Below, piece by piece: positions 1 to 10,000 of a stretch of DNA of 64,000 nucleotides; the first letter of the stretch is position 1, and each line of letters starts with the position of its first letter. The stretch is from Chryseobacterium luteum (GTDB taxonomy: Bacteria; Bacteroidota; Bacteroidia; Flavobacteriales; Weeksellaceae): NCBI RefSeq assembly GCF_000737785.1, contig NZ_JPRO01000014.1:247802-311801 (forward strand), written 5' to 3'. The notes under the pieces are model-generated. The model had not been told where the DNA came from. It saw nothing but the letters and a program-made list of their open reading frames with translations, and made no database searches. The position numbers and the translations under genes were made by a program.

Positions 1-38
1 GTTTAAAATCTTGTCAAGGTTCTCAAAAAAGGTTTGCA

Positions 39-833
39 ATGAAAGATAAATTATACATCATAAAAATCGGCGGTAATCTAATTGATGATGAACAATTACT
101 GGACGGATTTTTAGAGCAGTTTTCTGAAATTAACGAAAAGAAAATTTTAGTTCATGGAGGCGGAAAACTGGCAACCACTCTGGCTGATAAATTAGGTGTT
201 GAACAAAAAATGATCAACGGACGGAGAATCACCAATAAAGATACGCTGGATATTGTGGCAATGGTGTATGCAGGAAGTATCAATAAAAATATTGTGGCAA
301 AGCTTCAGCAGAAAAAATGCAGGGCAATAGGTTTTTCCGGAGCCGATGCGAATTTAATTAAAGCAAGGAAAAGAGAACATGCGGAAATAGATTTCGGATT
401 TGTAGGGGATATTGAGAAGAAAAGCGTAAACAGGAAATTGATCTCAAAATTGATTAAGCTTAAGCTTGTCCCTGTTTTTTCAGCGATTACGCATGACAAA
501 AAGGGAAATCTTTTCAATACCAACGCAGATACGATTGCTTCAGTCATTGCTCAGGCTTTATCTGCAAAATATGATGTTGAGCTGTTGTATTGTTTCGATA
601 AAAAAGGGGTTTTGGAAGATGTCGGAAATCCTGAATCTGTTATAAAAAATATTTCGGAAGAAAAATTTTCAACATTGAAAAATGAAGGAAAACTTCATAA
701 AGGAATTCTGCCCAAATTAGAAAACGCGCTTGGAGCAATAAAAAACAACGTAAACAAGGTATTCCTGATTAAAGAAACCGAATTAAAAAACCATATAGAA
801 AACCATCATGCAGGAACTGAAATCTGTTTATAA
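39..833 (+). CDS. argB: Acetylglutamate kinase family (arginine biosynthesis)
   Basis: This 264-aa amino-acid kinase phosphorylates N-acetyl-L-glutamate (or its N-succinyl analogue) in the second step of arginine synthesis. The glycine-rich KIGGNL near residue 9, HGGGK near 39 and the late NTNADT segment near 161 are the ATP and substrate loops of the ArgB fold, and the length is normal. The gene overlaps argE by 26 bases, so the two are probably translationally coupled. Many Bacteroidota use succinylated intermediates in this pathway, and the sequence alone does not settle which acyl group is used here. The family call is firm. Confidence 0.93.
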   Translation: MKDKLYIIKIGGNLIDDEQLLDGFLEQFSEINEKKILVHGGGKLATTLADKLGVEQKMINGRRITNKDTLDIVAMVYAGSINKNIVAKLQQKKCRAIGFSGADANLIKARKREHAEIDFGFVGDIEKKSVNRKLISKLIKLKLVPVFSAITHDKKGNLFNTNADTIASVIAQALSAKYDVELLYCFDKKGVLEDVGNPESVIKNISEEKFSTLKNEGKLHKGILPKLENALGAIKNNVNKVFLIKETELKNHIENHHAGTEICL

Positions 834-1890
834 TAAAGAAGAGCTACTGAATCAGGCAGTTGAATTGCTGAAAAAACTGATCGCAATTCCTTCATTCAGC
901 AAGGATGAATACAATACGTCCGTAGAAATTGAGAATTTTTTTAAAGAACATCATATTCCTGCAAAACGTTTTAAAAACAACATTTGGGCAGTCAACAAAA
1001 ACTTTGACGTATTCAAGCCGTCCATTCTGCTGAATACACATCATGATACGGTAAAACCTAATAAAGCATACACATCAGATCCTTTTCTTCCGGTTGAAAA
1101 GGACGGTAAACTGTACGGATTGGGAAGTAATGATGCCGGAGCTTCTCTGGTTTCCATGACTCAGGTTTTTTTACACTTTTATGAAAAAGAAGATTTAAAA
1201 TTTAATTTAGTTATTGCTTTGACGGCTGAGGAGGAGATTTCAGGATTTGATGGAATTGAGGCCTTATTTCCACAGCTTCCGAATATCGAACTCGCCATTG
1301 TAGGAGAACCCACGCAGATGAATCTGGCGATCGCGGAAAAAGGACTTTTGGTGATAGACGGGGAAATGAAAGGAACTCCTTCTCATGCTGCTCATCCGAA
1401 CGATGATAACTCCATTGTAAAATGTATGCAAGATCTTCAGAATATTCTGAGTTTCAGATTTCCGAAGGTTTCAGATTATTTGGGGGAAGTTAAGATTACG
1501 CTGTCAGGAATTCATTCGGGGGTTCAGCATAACGTAGTTCCGGAAGCCTGTACCTTCACTTTGGATGTAAGGGTTACGGATGAATATTCCAATAAAGAAG
1601 CATTTGAAATCATTCAGTCACACATGAAATCAACATTAACGGCCAGGTCTTTCAGGTTGAATTCCTCAAAAATCGAAATGGATCACCCTTTTGTTCAGGC
1701 AGGTCTGGAAACAGGGAGGACAACCTATGGTTCGCCAACATCATCAGATCAGGCGATTATTCCATGCACATCCGTTAAAATAGGTCCCGGCGACAGCACG
1801 CGCTCCCACACGGCAGATGAATACATTTATATAAAAGAAATAGAAGAAGGAATCGAGATCTATATCAGGATCTTAGAAAAAGTTTTATAA
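808..1890 (+). CDS. argE: M20 family acetylornithine deacetylase
   Basis: This 360-aa zinc-dependent M20 peptidase-family deacylase should release ornithine from N-acyl-ornithine in the cytoplasm. Visible metal and catalytic motifs are LNTHHDT (about residue 94), GSNDAG (about 111) and LTAEEE (about 140). The start at 808 lies inside the end of argB, and the reading frame from there gives a full-length N-terminus. It sits between argB and argH, so the annotation as ArgE rather than another M20 enzyme such as DapE rests largely on context. Confidence 0.9.
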   Translation: MQELKSVYNKEELLNQAVELLKKLIAIPSFSKDEYNTSVEIENFFKEHHIPAKRFKNNIWAVNKNFDVFKPSILLNTHHDTVKPNKAYTSDPFLPVEKDGKLYGLGSNDAGASLVSMTQVFLHFYEKEDLKFNLVIALTAEEEISGFDGIEALFPQLPNIELAIVGEPTQMNLAIAEKGLLVIDGEMKGTPSHAAHPNDDNSIVKCMQDLQNILSFRFPKVSDYLGEVKITLSGIHSGVQHNVVPEACTFTLDVRVTDEYSNKEAFEIIQSHMKSTLTARSFRLNSSKIEMDHPFVQAGLETGRTTYGSPTSSDQAIIPCTSVKIGPGDSTRSHTADEYIYIKEIEEGIEIYIRILEKVL

Positions 1891-1893
1891 AGA

Positions 1894-1976
1894 GAGAAGT
1901 TAGAAGTTAGAAGTTAGAAGCCGGAAATTTATGCATACGATGGCACTAATATCTAATATCTAACATCTAATATCTA
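1894..1976. repeat. Short tandem heptamer/decamer repeats after argE
   Basis: The spacer opens with a GAAGTTA repeat on one side and a TAATATCTAA-type repeat on the other (three to four copies each). No gene is visible in it. Such low-complexity runs are common between flavobacterial genes, and no function is implied. Confidence 0.6.
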
Positions 1977-1998
1977 AAAAATAAATGTTTTGACAACA

Positions 1999-2124
1999 CT
2001 CAGCAGACGATGAAGTTTGAATATTTTTAATAAAGATTTATGCAAAAATTAAAATTAAGAATGAAAAGCTTAAAAATGTGGAAATGTTTAAAGTTTTATG
2101 AAGAATGAAAGAAGCTCTGCTGAG
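1999..2124. repeat. Inverted repeat CTCAGCAGA/TCTGCTGAG in argE-argH spacer
   Basis: A perfect 9-bp inverted repeat at 1999-2007 and 2116-2124 bounds an AT-rich 108-bp stretch before argH. It could be a decayed mobile repeat or only a long-range hairpin. Similar GCTCAGCA/TGCTGAGC arms occur near 13,410-13,465. No coding potential is visible inside it. Confidence 0.4.
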
Positions 2125-2161
2125 CAAGTCAAAGCAAAACTGAATTTTAAAAGAAAAAATT

Positions 2162-3466
2162 ATGAAAAAAATATGGCAGAAAGACGATAATGCCACCAAT
2201 ATATTAGTCAATAAATTCACGGTTGGGAAAGACCTTGATTTTGATGAACGTTTAGCAAAATATGATGTTAAAGGTTCCATGGCACACTGTAAAATGTTGG
2301 CAGAAGTTGAAATTATTTCCAATGAAGAATCAAAGCAGATATTGTCTGTTTTGGAAGGGATTTTGAAAGATATCGAAAACGGAACTTTTGAAATTGATAA
2401 AAGTGCAGAAGATATCCATTCACAGATTGAAGCGATTTTAATTGAAAAATTAGGCGATACCGGAAAGAAAATTCATACGGCAAGATCACGGAACGATCAG
2501 GTTCTGCTGGATATTAAACTCTATTTGTTAGATGAGATCCGTGAAATGACCATTTTGACGGATGAGTTTTTCCAGATTTTAATCAAATTAGCTGAACAGC
2601 ATAAAAATATACTCCTTCCGGGCTATACCCATCTTCAGATCGCGATGCCGTCTTCGTTTGGATTGTGGTTTGGAGCGTACGCCGAAGCATTGCTGGATGA
2701 TGTTGAACTGTTGTTTTCGGTGAAGAATATCATTAATAAAAATCCGCTTGGTTCAGCGGCTGGCTACGGTTCCTCTTTCCCGATTGATCGTGAAAGTACA
2801 ACTTACAACCTGGGTTTTCAGTCAATGAACTATAATTCCGTATACGCACAGATGACCCGTGGAAAATCCGAAAAAATGCTCTCCATGGCCATGGCTACCT
2901 TAGCCGGAACGCTAGGTAAATTTGCATACGATGTCTGTTTGTATTTGAGCCAGAATTTCGATTTTATAAGCTTTCCGAAAGAATTTACCACCGGCAGCAG
3001 CATTATGCCGCACAAAAAAAATCCGGATATTTTTGAGTTGGTACGTGCACGATGCAACAGAATTCAGGCTTTGCCCAATGAGCTCATTTTATTAACGAAT
3101 AATCTGCCGTCAGGGTATCACAGAGACGTACAGCTGACCAAAGAAATTCTTTTCCCAGCTATTGATTCGCTGAAAGAATGTCTGGAGATTTTGAGCTATA
3201 CGTTGCCTAATATCCAGGTAAAAGACGGAATTCTGGAAGATGAAAAATACAAATATCTTTTCAGCGTAGAAAAAATCAATGAAGAAGTGAAAAAGGGAAG
3301 CTCATTCCGTGATGCTTATGTAAAAGTAGGGCAGGAGATTGAAAATAATGAGTTTGATTTTGAAATTAAAAATTTGAATCATACCCATCAGGGAAGCATC
3401 GGAAATCTTTGTCTGGGTAAAATAGAATATCAGTTTAATAAATTGAAAAATAAGCTATTGGGTTAA
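2162..3466 (+). CDS. argH: Argininosuccinate lyase
   Basis: This cytosolic enzyme splits argininosuccinate into arginine and fumarate, the last step of arginine synthesis. The 434-aa protein has the fumarase/aspartase-superfamily signature GSSIMPHKKNPD near residue 280, which contains the catalytic Ser loop, and an early HTARSRNDQ segment near residue 104 for substrate binding. It follows argB-argE on the same strand after a 271-bp spacer holding small repeats, so it may be in the same regulon without being strictly in the same transcript. Confidence 0.95.
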   Translation: MKKIWQKDDNATNILVNKFTVGKDLDFDERLAKYDVKGSMAHCKMLAEVEIISNEESKQILSVLEGILKDIENGTFEIDKSAEDIHSQIEAILIEKLGDTGKKIHTARSRNDQVLLDIKLYLLDEIREMTILTDEFFQILIKLAEQHKNILLPGYTHLQIAMPSSFGLWFGAYAEALLDDVELLFSVKNIINKNPLGSAAGYGSSFPIDRESTTYNLGFQSMNYNSVYAQMTRGKSEKMLSMAMATLAGTLGKFAYDVCLYLSQNFDFISFPKEFTTGSSIMPHKKNPDIFELVRARCNRIQALPNELILLTNNLPSGYHRDVQLTKEILFPAIDSLKECLEILSYTLPNIQVKDGILEDEKYKYLFSVEKINEEVKKGSSFRDAYVKVGQEIENNEFDFEIKNLNHTHQGSIGNLCLGKIEYQFNKLKNKLLG

Positions 3467-3575
3467 TTTTGAACCATTAAGAGGATTAAAGTTATTAAGT
3501 TTATTTAAGAAAATTATAGATTTTAAAACATAGATGTTCTAATAGTTTATCAGAATTCGCTTGCGAAATCCTTAA

Positions 3576-4037
3576 CTATCCCAAATCAATTTTAAATTTA
3601 GTAGATTTTTTCACCTCATGAAGCACAATAGAACTATGATATTGCCCGATATTAGGAATGTTTGAAATCACATTCACCGTAAAATCATTATAAGAATTAA
3701 TATCTTTTGCAATGATTTTCAGCATATAATCATATTCGCCGGAAAGACTGGTAATTTCCTGAACCTCATCATGTTGCATAATGTTTTTCTCAAAAGTTTC
3801 TAAAACTTTTTTGGATTGTTCTTTGAGACGAACATTACAGTAAACCACAATATTCAGACCCAGCTTTTCACGGTTCAAAAGACCAACGTATTTCTCAATG
3901 ATGCCCTGCTTTTCCAGCTGTTTGATACGTTCATAAGTAGGCGTAAACGTAAGACCTATCTTTTCTGAAATTTCTTTCACAGATAAGGTAGAGTCTTCCT
4001 GAATAATGCTGAGGATCATTTTGTCTTTTAAATCCAT
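3576..4037 (-). CDS. Lrp/AsnC family transcriptional regulator
   Basis: This 153-aa protein has an N-terminal winged-helix DNA-binding domain (about residues 1-60, with LSVKEISEKIGL and TYERIKQLEKQG) and a C-terminal RAM/AsnC effector domain (about 65-150). It is the normal length for the family. Lrp-type proteins form octamers and respond to amino acids. The gene is transcribed convergently with argH and divergently from pyrB, so arginine or aspartate-linked control of its neighbours is plausible, but that is inference. Confidence 0.9.
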   Translation of the reverse strand: MDLKDKMILSIIQEDSTLSVKEISEKIGLTFTPTYERIKQLEKQGIIEKYVGLLNREKLGLNIVVYCNVRLKEQSKKVLETFEKNIMQHDEVQEITSLSGEYDYMLKIIAKDINSYNDFTVNVISNIPNIGQYHSSIVLHEVKKSTKFKIDLG

Positions 4038-4122
4038 AGAATAGGTTTGAGTTTTAACAAAAATATCAATTATAAATGAAAATAAGGAAAGAATAAGAGT
4101 TTTAATTTATTTGAAACTTTGG

Positions 4123-4154
4123 TTTTGCAGGTTCGTAAAATTTTTGTATCTTTG
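4123..4154 (+). promoter_or_regulatory. Bacteroidota-type promoter of pyrB leader
   Basis: TTTTG at 4123-4127 and TATCTTTG at 4147-4154 match the Bacteroidota -33/-7 consensus (TTTG, 19-nt gap, TAnnTTTG). Transcription would start around 4159-4162, essentially at the leader ATG. The match is seen in the sequence; the start site is inferred. Confidence 0.75.
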
Positions 4155-4160
4155 CACCTA

Positions 4161-4232
4161 ATGAATAAAAGAGTGTTTATATCATTAGATTTACCGGGCG
4201 AAAGCGCCCTTTACGATATTTATTATTATTAA
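4161..4232 (+). CDS. Short leader peptide of pyrB attenuator (pyrL-like)
   Basis: A 23-codon frame starts at ATG 4161 and ends TAA 4230-4232. Its C-terminus reads [10 protein letters not shown], and its last seven codons (UAC GAU AUU UAU UAU UAU UAA) make a U-rich stretch in the RNA. The stop codon overlaps the foot of the following terminator stem. In enterobacterial pyrBI, a ribosome following a polymerase paused by low UTP blocks the terminator; the layout here is the same. The peptide itself shares no sequence with enterobacterial PyrL. Translation is inferred from layout, with no Shine-Dalgarno, as is usual in this phylum. Confidence 0.6.
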   Translation: MNKRVFISLDLPGESALYDIYYY

Positions 4233-4258
4233 GCGAAGATCCTGTCTTCGCTTTTTTT
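4196..4258 (+). terminator. pyrB attenuator: pause hairpin, U-rich tract, terminator
   Basis: A GGGCG-AAAG-CGCCC hairpin (4196-4209) is followed by a T-rich tract (4210-4230). A 9-bp stem then follows, AAGCGAAGA (4231-4239) with TCTTCGCTT (4245-4253), ending in a run of seven T (4252-4258). The terminator ends 20 bases before the pyrB ATG. The second hairpin with its T run is a textbook intrinsic terminator, so readthrough must be controlled for pyrB to be expressed. Confidence 0.85.
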
Positions 4259-4278
4259 ATGCTCAAAAATTAAGAATT

Positions 4279-5169
4279 ATGTTTACGATTACAGAACTAA
4301 GTACAGAGAGAATCAACAGTATACTGGCCGAAGCACTGGCTTTTGCCAACGGGAAAACTGCGAAAATAGAAGGAGAGGTTTTTTGCTCAAATCTTTTCTT
4401 TGAAGACAGTACAAGAACAAAGACAAGTTTTGATATGGCAGAAAGAAAGCTGGGCCTGCAGGTAGTACCTTTTGATGCAGCAAACAGTTCTGTGAATAAA
4501 GGCGAGAGTTTATACGATACCGTAAAGACGATTGAAAGCATAGGCGTAAATCTTGTCGTGATCAGAGATAAGAAAGACAGATATTTTGACGAGTTGAACA
4601 ATATAAACATTCCTGTAATCAACGGAGGAGACGGAACAGGAAACCACCCGTCCCAATGCATGCTGGATTTAATGACGATTTATCAGGAATTTGGAAAATT
4701 CGAAGGCTTAAAAGTAGGAATCGTAGGAGATGTAAAACACAGCCGTGTTGCCAATTCAAATGCCGAAGCCTTAAGAAGATTAGGCGCAAAAGTATATTTT
4801 TCAGGTCCGGAACAGTGGTTCGACGAAGGCGCTTTAATCAACGGAACCTACTTGCCGGTTGATCAGTTAATCGCTGAGGTAGACGTATTAATGCTGCTAA
4901 GAATCCAGCATGAAAGACATGATGCGAAAATGAGCTATTCTGCTTCCGAATACCACAGGAAATACGGTCTTACAAAAGGAAGAGAAAAAGCAATGAAAGA
5001 AGGCGCGATCATTATGCACCCTGCTCCGATCAACAGAGGTGTTGAAATTGATACAGACCTTGTTGAGTGTGAACGTTCAAGAATTTTCAGACAGATGCAG
5101 AACGGCGTATTCGCAAGAATGGCCATTTTAAAAGAAACCCTGGAAAAGGAAGGGTATACTTTTAAATAG
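4279..5169 (+). CDS. pyrB: Aspartate carbamoyltransferase catalytic subunit
   Basis: This enzyme condenses carbamoyl phosphate with aspartate, the first committed step of pyrimidine synthesis. The 296-aa chain carries the carbamoyl-phosphate loop STRTKTSF (about residue 52), the HPSQ segment (about 126) and HPAPINRG near residue 248. No pyrI regulatory-subunit gene follows; carA and carB do, at 5306 and 7023, matching supply of carbamoyl phosphate. Expression is probably set by the attenuator immediately upstream. Confidence 0.95.
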   Translation: MFTITELSTERINSILAEALAFANGKTAKIEGEVFCSNLFFEDSTRTKTSFDMAERKLGLQVVPFDAANSSVNKGESLYDTVKTIESIGVNLVVIRDKKDRYFDELNNINIPVINGGDGTGNHPSQCMLDLMTIYQEFGKFEGLKVGIVGDVKHSRVANSNAEALRRLGAKVYFSGPEQWFDEGALINGTYLPVDQLIAEVDVLMLLRIQHERHDAKMSYSASEYHRKYGLTKGREKAMKEGAIIMHPAPINRGVEIDTDLVECERSRIFRQMQNGVFARMAILKETLEKEGYTFK

Positions 5170-5214
5170 ATAACAAGTTTTGAGATTTGGGTTCGGGAGC
5201 TTGAACCTACAAAA

Positions 5215-5269
5215 ATTCCTCTCCTCTGGAGGGGTGGCGAAAATTCAAAGAATTTTTGACGGGGTGGTT
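5215..5269. repeat. 55-bp interspersed repeat, copy 1
   Basis: The segment is nearly identical, in reverse orientation, to 19354-19408. It contains CTCCTCTGGAGGGG and an AAAATTC/GAATTTTT-type internal dyad. It fills most of the pyrB-carA spacer, which holds no gene. Two copies 14 kb apart in opposite orientation point to a dispersed genomic repeat. Confidence 0.75.
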
Positions 5270-5305
5270 AAAAAAAGATAAAATAGAATAAAGAGATAAA
5301 ATAAA

Positions 5306-6391
5306 ATGAAGAAAAAATTAATACTGGAGTCCGGTGAAGTATTTCATGGAGAAGGTTTCGGAGCAGAATTAGAAACTGCCGGAGAAGTGGTTTTCAATAC
5401 GGGAATGACAGGCTATCAGGAGCTGATCTCCGATCCGTCATACTGCGGTCAGATTGTTTGCATGACCTATCCGCTTATCGGGAATTATGGTATTAACCGT
5501 GATGATTATGAAAGTATCGAGCCGGCTATTAAAGGGCTTATCGTAAAAGAAGTTTGCGATCTTCCTTCCAATTTCCGTACTCAGATGACCTTGGATGAAT
5601 TATTTAAAAGGAAAAACCTCTCAGGAATTTCCGGAATCGACACCAGAAGGCTCACAAGAGTTCTTCGTAATTCCGGAGTTGTAAAAGGTAAAATCGTCAA
5701 CGATGATACTGACGAAAGCACAATCGTTGAAGAATTAAAATCAACGGTTTTCCCAACCAATCAGGTAGAGCAGGTTTCTACGAAAACGTCTTACGCGAAT
5801 CCCGGAAGAGGATTTAAAGTAGTGCTGGTAGATTTCGGTTCCAAATTGGGAATTATCAGAGAATTGTCTCAGAGAAACTGTGATATTACAGTGGTTTCCC
5901 AGGATACAACAGCAGAAGAAATCCTGTTAATGGATCCGGACGGAATTATGCTTTCAAACGGTCCCGGCGACCCTGAGGACAACCCACAGGCATTAGAAAT
6001 GATCCGTGGATTATTAGGAAAAGTTCCCATCTTCGGAATCTGTTTAGGGCACCAATTAATCGGTTTGGCTTGCGGTGCAAAGACATTCAAACTGAAGTTC
6101 GGACACAGAGGAGGAAACCATCCGGTTTTGGATTTAGAGAAAAACAAAGTGGCAATCACTTCTCAGAATCACGGTTATGCGGTTGATCAGGAAAGTTTAA
6201 AAGATACGGATCTTATTGAAACTCATATCGCATTGAACGACAGAACAAACGAAGGACTGAAACATAAAATTCACCCTTGTTTCTCAGTTCAGTACCATCC
6301 GGAAGCAAGCCCGGGCCCTGAAGATGCCAATTATTTATTTGATGATTTCATCGATTTAATGGAGGATTTTAAGAATAAGAATAATCAGTAA
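5306..6391 (+). CDS. carA: Carbamoyl-phosphate synthase small (glutaminase) subunit
   Basis: This subunit hydrolyses glutamine and channels ammonia to CarB for carbamoyl phosphate used in arginine and pyrimidine synthesis. The 361-aa protein has an N-terminal CPSase small-chain domain (about residues 1-130) and a class I glutamine amidotransferase domain with nucleophile motif FGICLGHQL (about 245) and the His/Glu pair in QYHPEASPGP (about 330). The partner carB lies downstream but is separated by a transposase gene and a hairpin cluster, an unusual break in this pair. Confidence 0.96.
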   Translation: MKKKLILESGEVFHGEGFGAELETAGEVVFNTGMTGYQELISDPSYCGQIVCMTYPLIGNYGINRDDYESIEPAIKGLIVKEVCDLPSNFRTQMTLDELFKRKNLSGISGIDTRRLTRVLRNSGVVKGKIVNDDTDESTIVEELKSTVFPTNQVEQVSTKTSYANPGRGFKVVLVDFGSKLGIIRELSQRNCDITVVSQDTTAEEILLMDPDGIMLSNGPGDPEDNPQALEMIRGLLGKVPIFGICLGHQLIGLACGAKTFKLKFGHRGGNHPVLDLEKNKVAITSQNHGYAVDQESLKDTDLIETHIALNDRTNEGLKHKIHPCFSVQYHPEASPGPEDANYLFDDFIDLMEDFKNKNNQ

Positions 6392-6404
6392 TTTGCATTT
6401 ATAA

Positions 6405-6851
6405 ATGTCAACTTTTCGCCAAATTTATTATCATATTGTATTTAGTACGAAGCACAGAAAGCCTGTGTTAAATATTGAGCATGAAGATCAATTATATAAA
6501 TACATTTGGGGAATTGTCAAAAATAAAAACTGTAAACTTTATAGAATTAATGGAATGCCGGATCATATTCATTTATTTACTGACCTGCATCCTTCAGTTT
6601 CTTTAAGCAGTTTTATAAAAGATATAAAGGTTTCAAGCAACTTGTGGATAAAGCAAAGCGGATTATTCCCTGATTTTGAAGAATGGCAAAGTGGTTACGG
6701 TGCATTCACTTATTCAGAAAGAGAAAAAGATATGATCATTGATTATATTAAAAATCAAAAAGAACATCATAAAAATGAATCCTTTGAGATTGAATATAAG
6801 AATTTGCTAAAATCTCATGGAATTGAATTCGATGAAAAATATCTGTGGTAA
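6405..6851 (+). mobile_element. Y1 (IS200-like/RAYT) transposase gene between carA and carB
   Basis: This 148-aa single-strand transposase of the Y1/HUH class has its HUH metal-binding motif in MPDHIHLF (about residues 51-58) and a candidate nucleophile tyrosine in IDYIKNQ (about 119). It starts 13 bases after the carA stop and no tnpB is present. Downstream lies a cluster of five hairpins rather than a single IS end, which fits REP-associated tyrosine transposases more than a classic IS200. The gene looks intact. Readthrough from carA into carB would have to cross it. Confidence 0.85.
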
Positions 6852-6859
6852 ATAATATT

Positions 6860-7002
6860 CAACCCATAAATGGGTTGTCGGAATGTGATTAACTATCCAA
6901 TCCATAGGTTTCACCTACGGCTATTAAAATTCAGCCACTCCGTGGCTGCCCAAAAAGAACCATGAAATGGTTCAACAATAATAGTCACGGATGCAATCCA
7001 TG
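6860..7002. repeat. Cluster of five short hairpins (REP-like)
   Basis: Five hairpins with 7-8-bp arms and loops of 2-3 bases follow the Y1 transposase. They are AACCCAT/ATGGGTT at 6861-6876; CCATAGGT/ACCTACGG at 6902-6920 (one mismatch); CAGCCAC/GTGGCTG at 6932-6948; GAACCAT/ATGGTTC at 6957-6973; and CACGGAT/ATCCATG at 6986-7002 (one mismatch). All differ in sequence but share the geometry. They end 20 bases before the carB start. Confidence 0.8.
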
Positions 7003-7022
7003 GAATAATAAAAAAGAAAAAA

Positions 7023-10000
7023 ATGAAAAGAAACGACATAAAAACAATTTTAGTAATCGGTTCAGGACCTATTATCATCGGTCAGGCAGCTGAATTCGAT
7101 TATGCAGGAACGCAGGCCTGCCTGTCTTTGAGAGAAGAAGGCTACAAGGTGATTCTGATCAATTCAAACCCTGCAACCATTATGACTGATGTAGAAATCG
7201 CGGATAAAGTATATATCGAGCCAATTTCCCTTCAGTTTGTAAGCCACATCATCAGAAAAGAGCGCCCGGATGCCCTTTTACCGACTCTTGGCGGACAAAC
7301 AGGTCTGAATATGGCGGTAGAATTGGAAAAATCAGGAATTCTTGAAGAATGCAAAGTGGAAGTTTTGGGAACTACGCTTTCTGCCATCAACAGAGCGGAA
7401 GACAGAGACCTTTTCCGTGAGCTGATGAGAGAACTGAATGAGCCGGTTCCTGAATCGGATATCGTGACTACAGTAGAAGGAGCGATCCGTTTTGCTGATG
7501 AAATCGGCTATCCGGTAATTGTTCGTCCTGCCTTTACAATGGGAGGAACAGGAGGGGGCATCGCCTCTACAGAAGCTGAATTGAAAGAGATTGCTGAATT
7601 AGGATTAAAATACAGCCCTGTTACACAATGTCTTATCGAAAGATCCATTGCTGGTTTCAAGGAAATTGAATACGAAGTAATGCGTGATGCCAACGACAAT
7701 GCGATTGTGGTTTGTAACATGGAAAATATAGATCCGGTAGGCGTTCACACAGGAGATTCTATCGTAGTGGCGCCTTCTCAGACACTTTCTGACAGAGAGT
7801 ACCAGTTACTGAGAAACGCTTCCCTAAAGATCATCAGAGCCCTGGGAATTGAAGGAGGATGTAATGTTCAGCTGGCTTTAGACCCCCATTCATTCAACTA
7901 CTATATCATCGAGGTGAATCCTAGAGTTTCCCGTTCATCAGCACTGGCAAGTAAGGCGACAGGATATCCGATTGCGAAAATTGCTGCAAAAATAGCAGTA
8001 GGTTTAACGCTTGACGAGATCATGAATCCGGTGACAGGAAAAACATATGCATGTTTTGAGCCTGCCCTTGATTATGTGGTAACCAAGTTCCCGAGATTCC
8101 CGTTCGATAAATTCGAAACAGCCGACAGAAGACTGTCTACCCAGATGAAAGCGACCGGAGAAGTAATGGCCATCGGAAGAAACTTCGAAGAATCTTTACA
8201 GAAAGCCGTTCGTTCCTTAGAAACTGGTTTAAGACACTTAGGATTAAAAACAAAACAGGCCGCAGCTTTAACGGATGAAGATATCGAAAGAAGAATCAGA
8301 GTTTGTGATGATGAAAGACTGTTTATTATCTGTGACGCTTTAAGAAGAGGTTACGACTGGGAACAGATTGTAGAATGGAGTAAAATTGATAAATTCTTCA
8401 TCTGGAAATTAAAGAAGCTTGTTGATTTTGAAAAAGTAATTGCTGCTCATCAATTCGACAAAGAAACTTTAATTCAGGCTAAAAAATTAGGTTTTTCAGA
8501 TCAGAATATCGCTCATTTATGGGAATCTTCCCAGAGAGAAGTGTATAACTTCAGAAAAGAAAACGGCGTGATACCGGTTTACAAAATGGTAGACACATGC
8601 GCCGCAGAATTTGAAAGTGAAACCCCTTATTTCTACGGAACTTACGAAGAAGAAAATGAAAGCGTAGTAACGGATAAGCAAAAAGTCATTGTTCTGGGTT
8701 CAGGACCTATCAGAATCGGGCAGGGAGTTGAATTTGACTACGCAACCGTTCACTCGGTTTGGGCGATCAAAGAAATGGGTTACGAAGCTATCATCATCAA
8801 CAACAACCCGGAAACCGTTTCCACAGACTTCTCAATTTCAGATAAATTATACTTCGAGCCTTTAACGGAAGAAGATGTAATGAGTATCATAGATCTTGAA
8901 AAACCTATGGGAGTGGTGGTTCAGTTCGGAGGTCAGACAGCCATCAACTTAGCAGATAAGCTGGCAAGTTACGGAGTGAAAATTCTGGGAACTTCATTAG
9001 AAGATTTAGACAGAGCTGAAAACAGGGATAAGTTTGAAAAAGCCCTTCAGGAAATGGGGATTCCACAGCCTTTAGGAAAAACTTCAACTTCAAAAGAAGA
9101 AGCCATTACAATTGCCAACGAGATCGGGTACCCGGTTCTGGTTCGTCCAAGTTATGTATTGGGAGGCAGAGCCATGGAAATTGTTTACACCGAAAGCGAA
9201 TTGGCTCACTACATGGAATTTGCGGTAGATGCAAGCCCGGAACATCCGGTTTTAGTGGACCGTTACATTACAGGAAAAGAAGTTGAAGTAGATGCAATCT
9301 GCGATGGCGAAACAGTCATTATTCCTGGAATCATGGAACACATCGAAAGAGCGGGAGTGCACTCCGGAGACTCCATTGCAGTCTATCCGCCTCAGAATGT
9401 TTCGCCTCAGGAAATTGATACCCTGGTAGATTACACCCAGAGACTGGCAAAAGGATTGAATGTGATTGGTTTAATGAACATCCAGTACGTTCTTTTCGAA
9501 GGAAATGTATACGTAATTGAAGTGAATCCACGTTCATCAAGAACAGTTCCTTTCCTGTCTAAAATTACAGAAGTTCCGATGGCGAACTTAGCAACAAAAG
9601 CTATTTTAGGTCAGAAACTGAAAGATTTAGGGTACAAGAACGGTCTTGCTCCGGTAAAAGAAGGAGTTTACGTAAAAGTTCCCGTGTTCTCTTTCTCAAA
9701 ACTGACGAAAGTAGACATCTCTCTAGGACCGGAAATGAAGTCCACAGGAGAAGTAATGGGGAAAGACACAACCCTGGAAAAAGCCCTTTACAAAGGACTG
9801 ATCGCAGCAGGAAGAAAAGTCCCGATGCACGGTTCAATTTTGTTTACAGTGGCAGATAAGCACAAGCAGGAAGCTGCGGATCTGGCGGCAAGATTCCATG
9901 AAGTTGGTTTCAGAATCTGGGCAACGGAAGGAACAGCCAAATTCTTCGGAGAACAGGGAATTCCTTGTAAAATAGGGTACAAAATCGGAGAAGATGATGT

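Noticed and set aside
1..38. Gene end or RNA gene at the left edge
   Set aside because: Only 38 bases are available before argB, too few to support any call.
4161..4232. Amino-acid (tyrosine) attenuator reading of the leader peptide
   Set aside because: Three Tyr codons near the stop could suggest it, but the downstream gene is pyrB; U-rich codons and a pause hairpin fit UTP sensing better, and no alternative antiterminator pairing was found.
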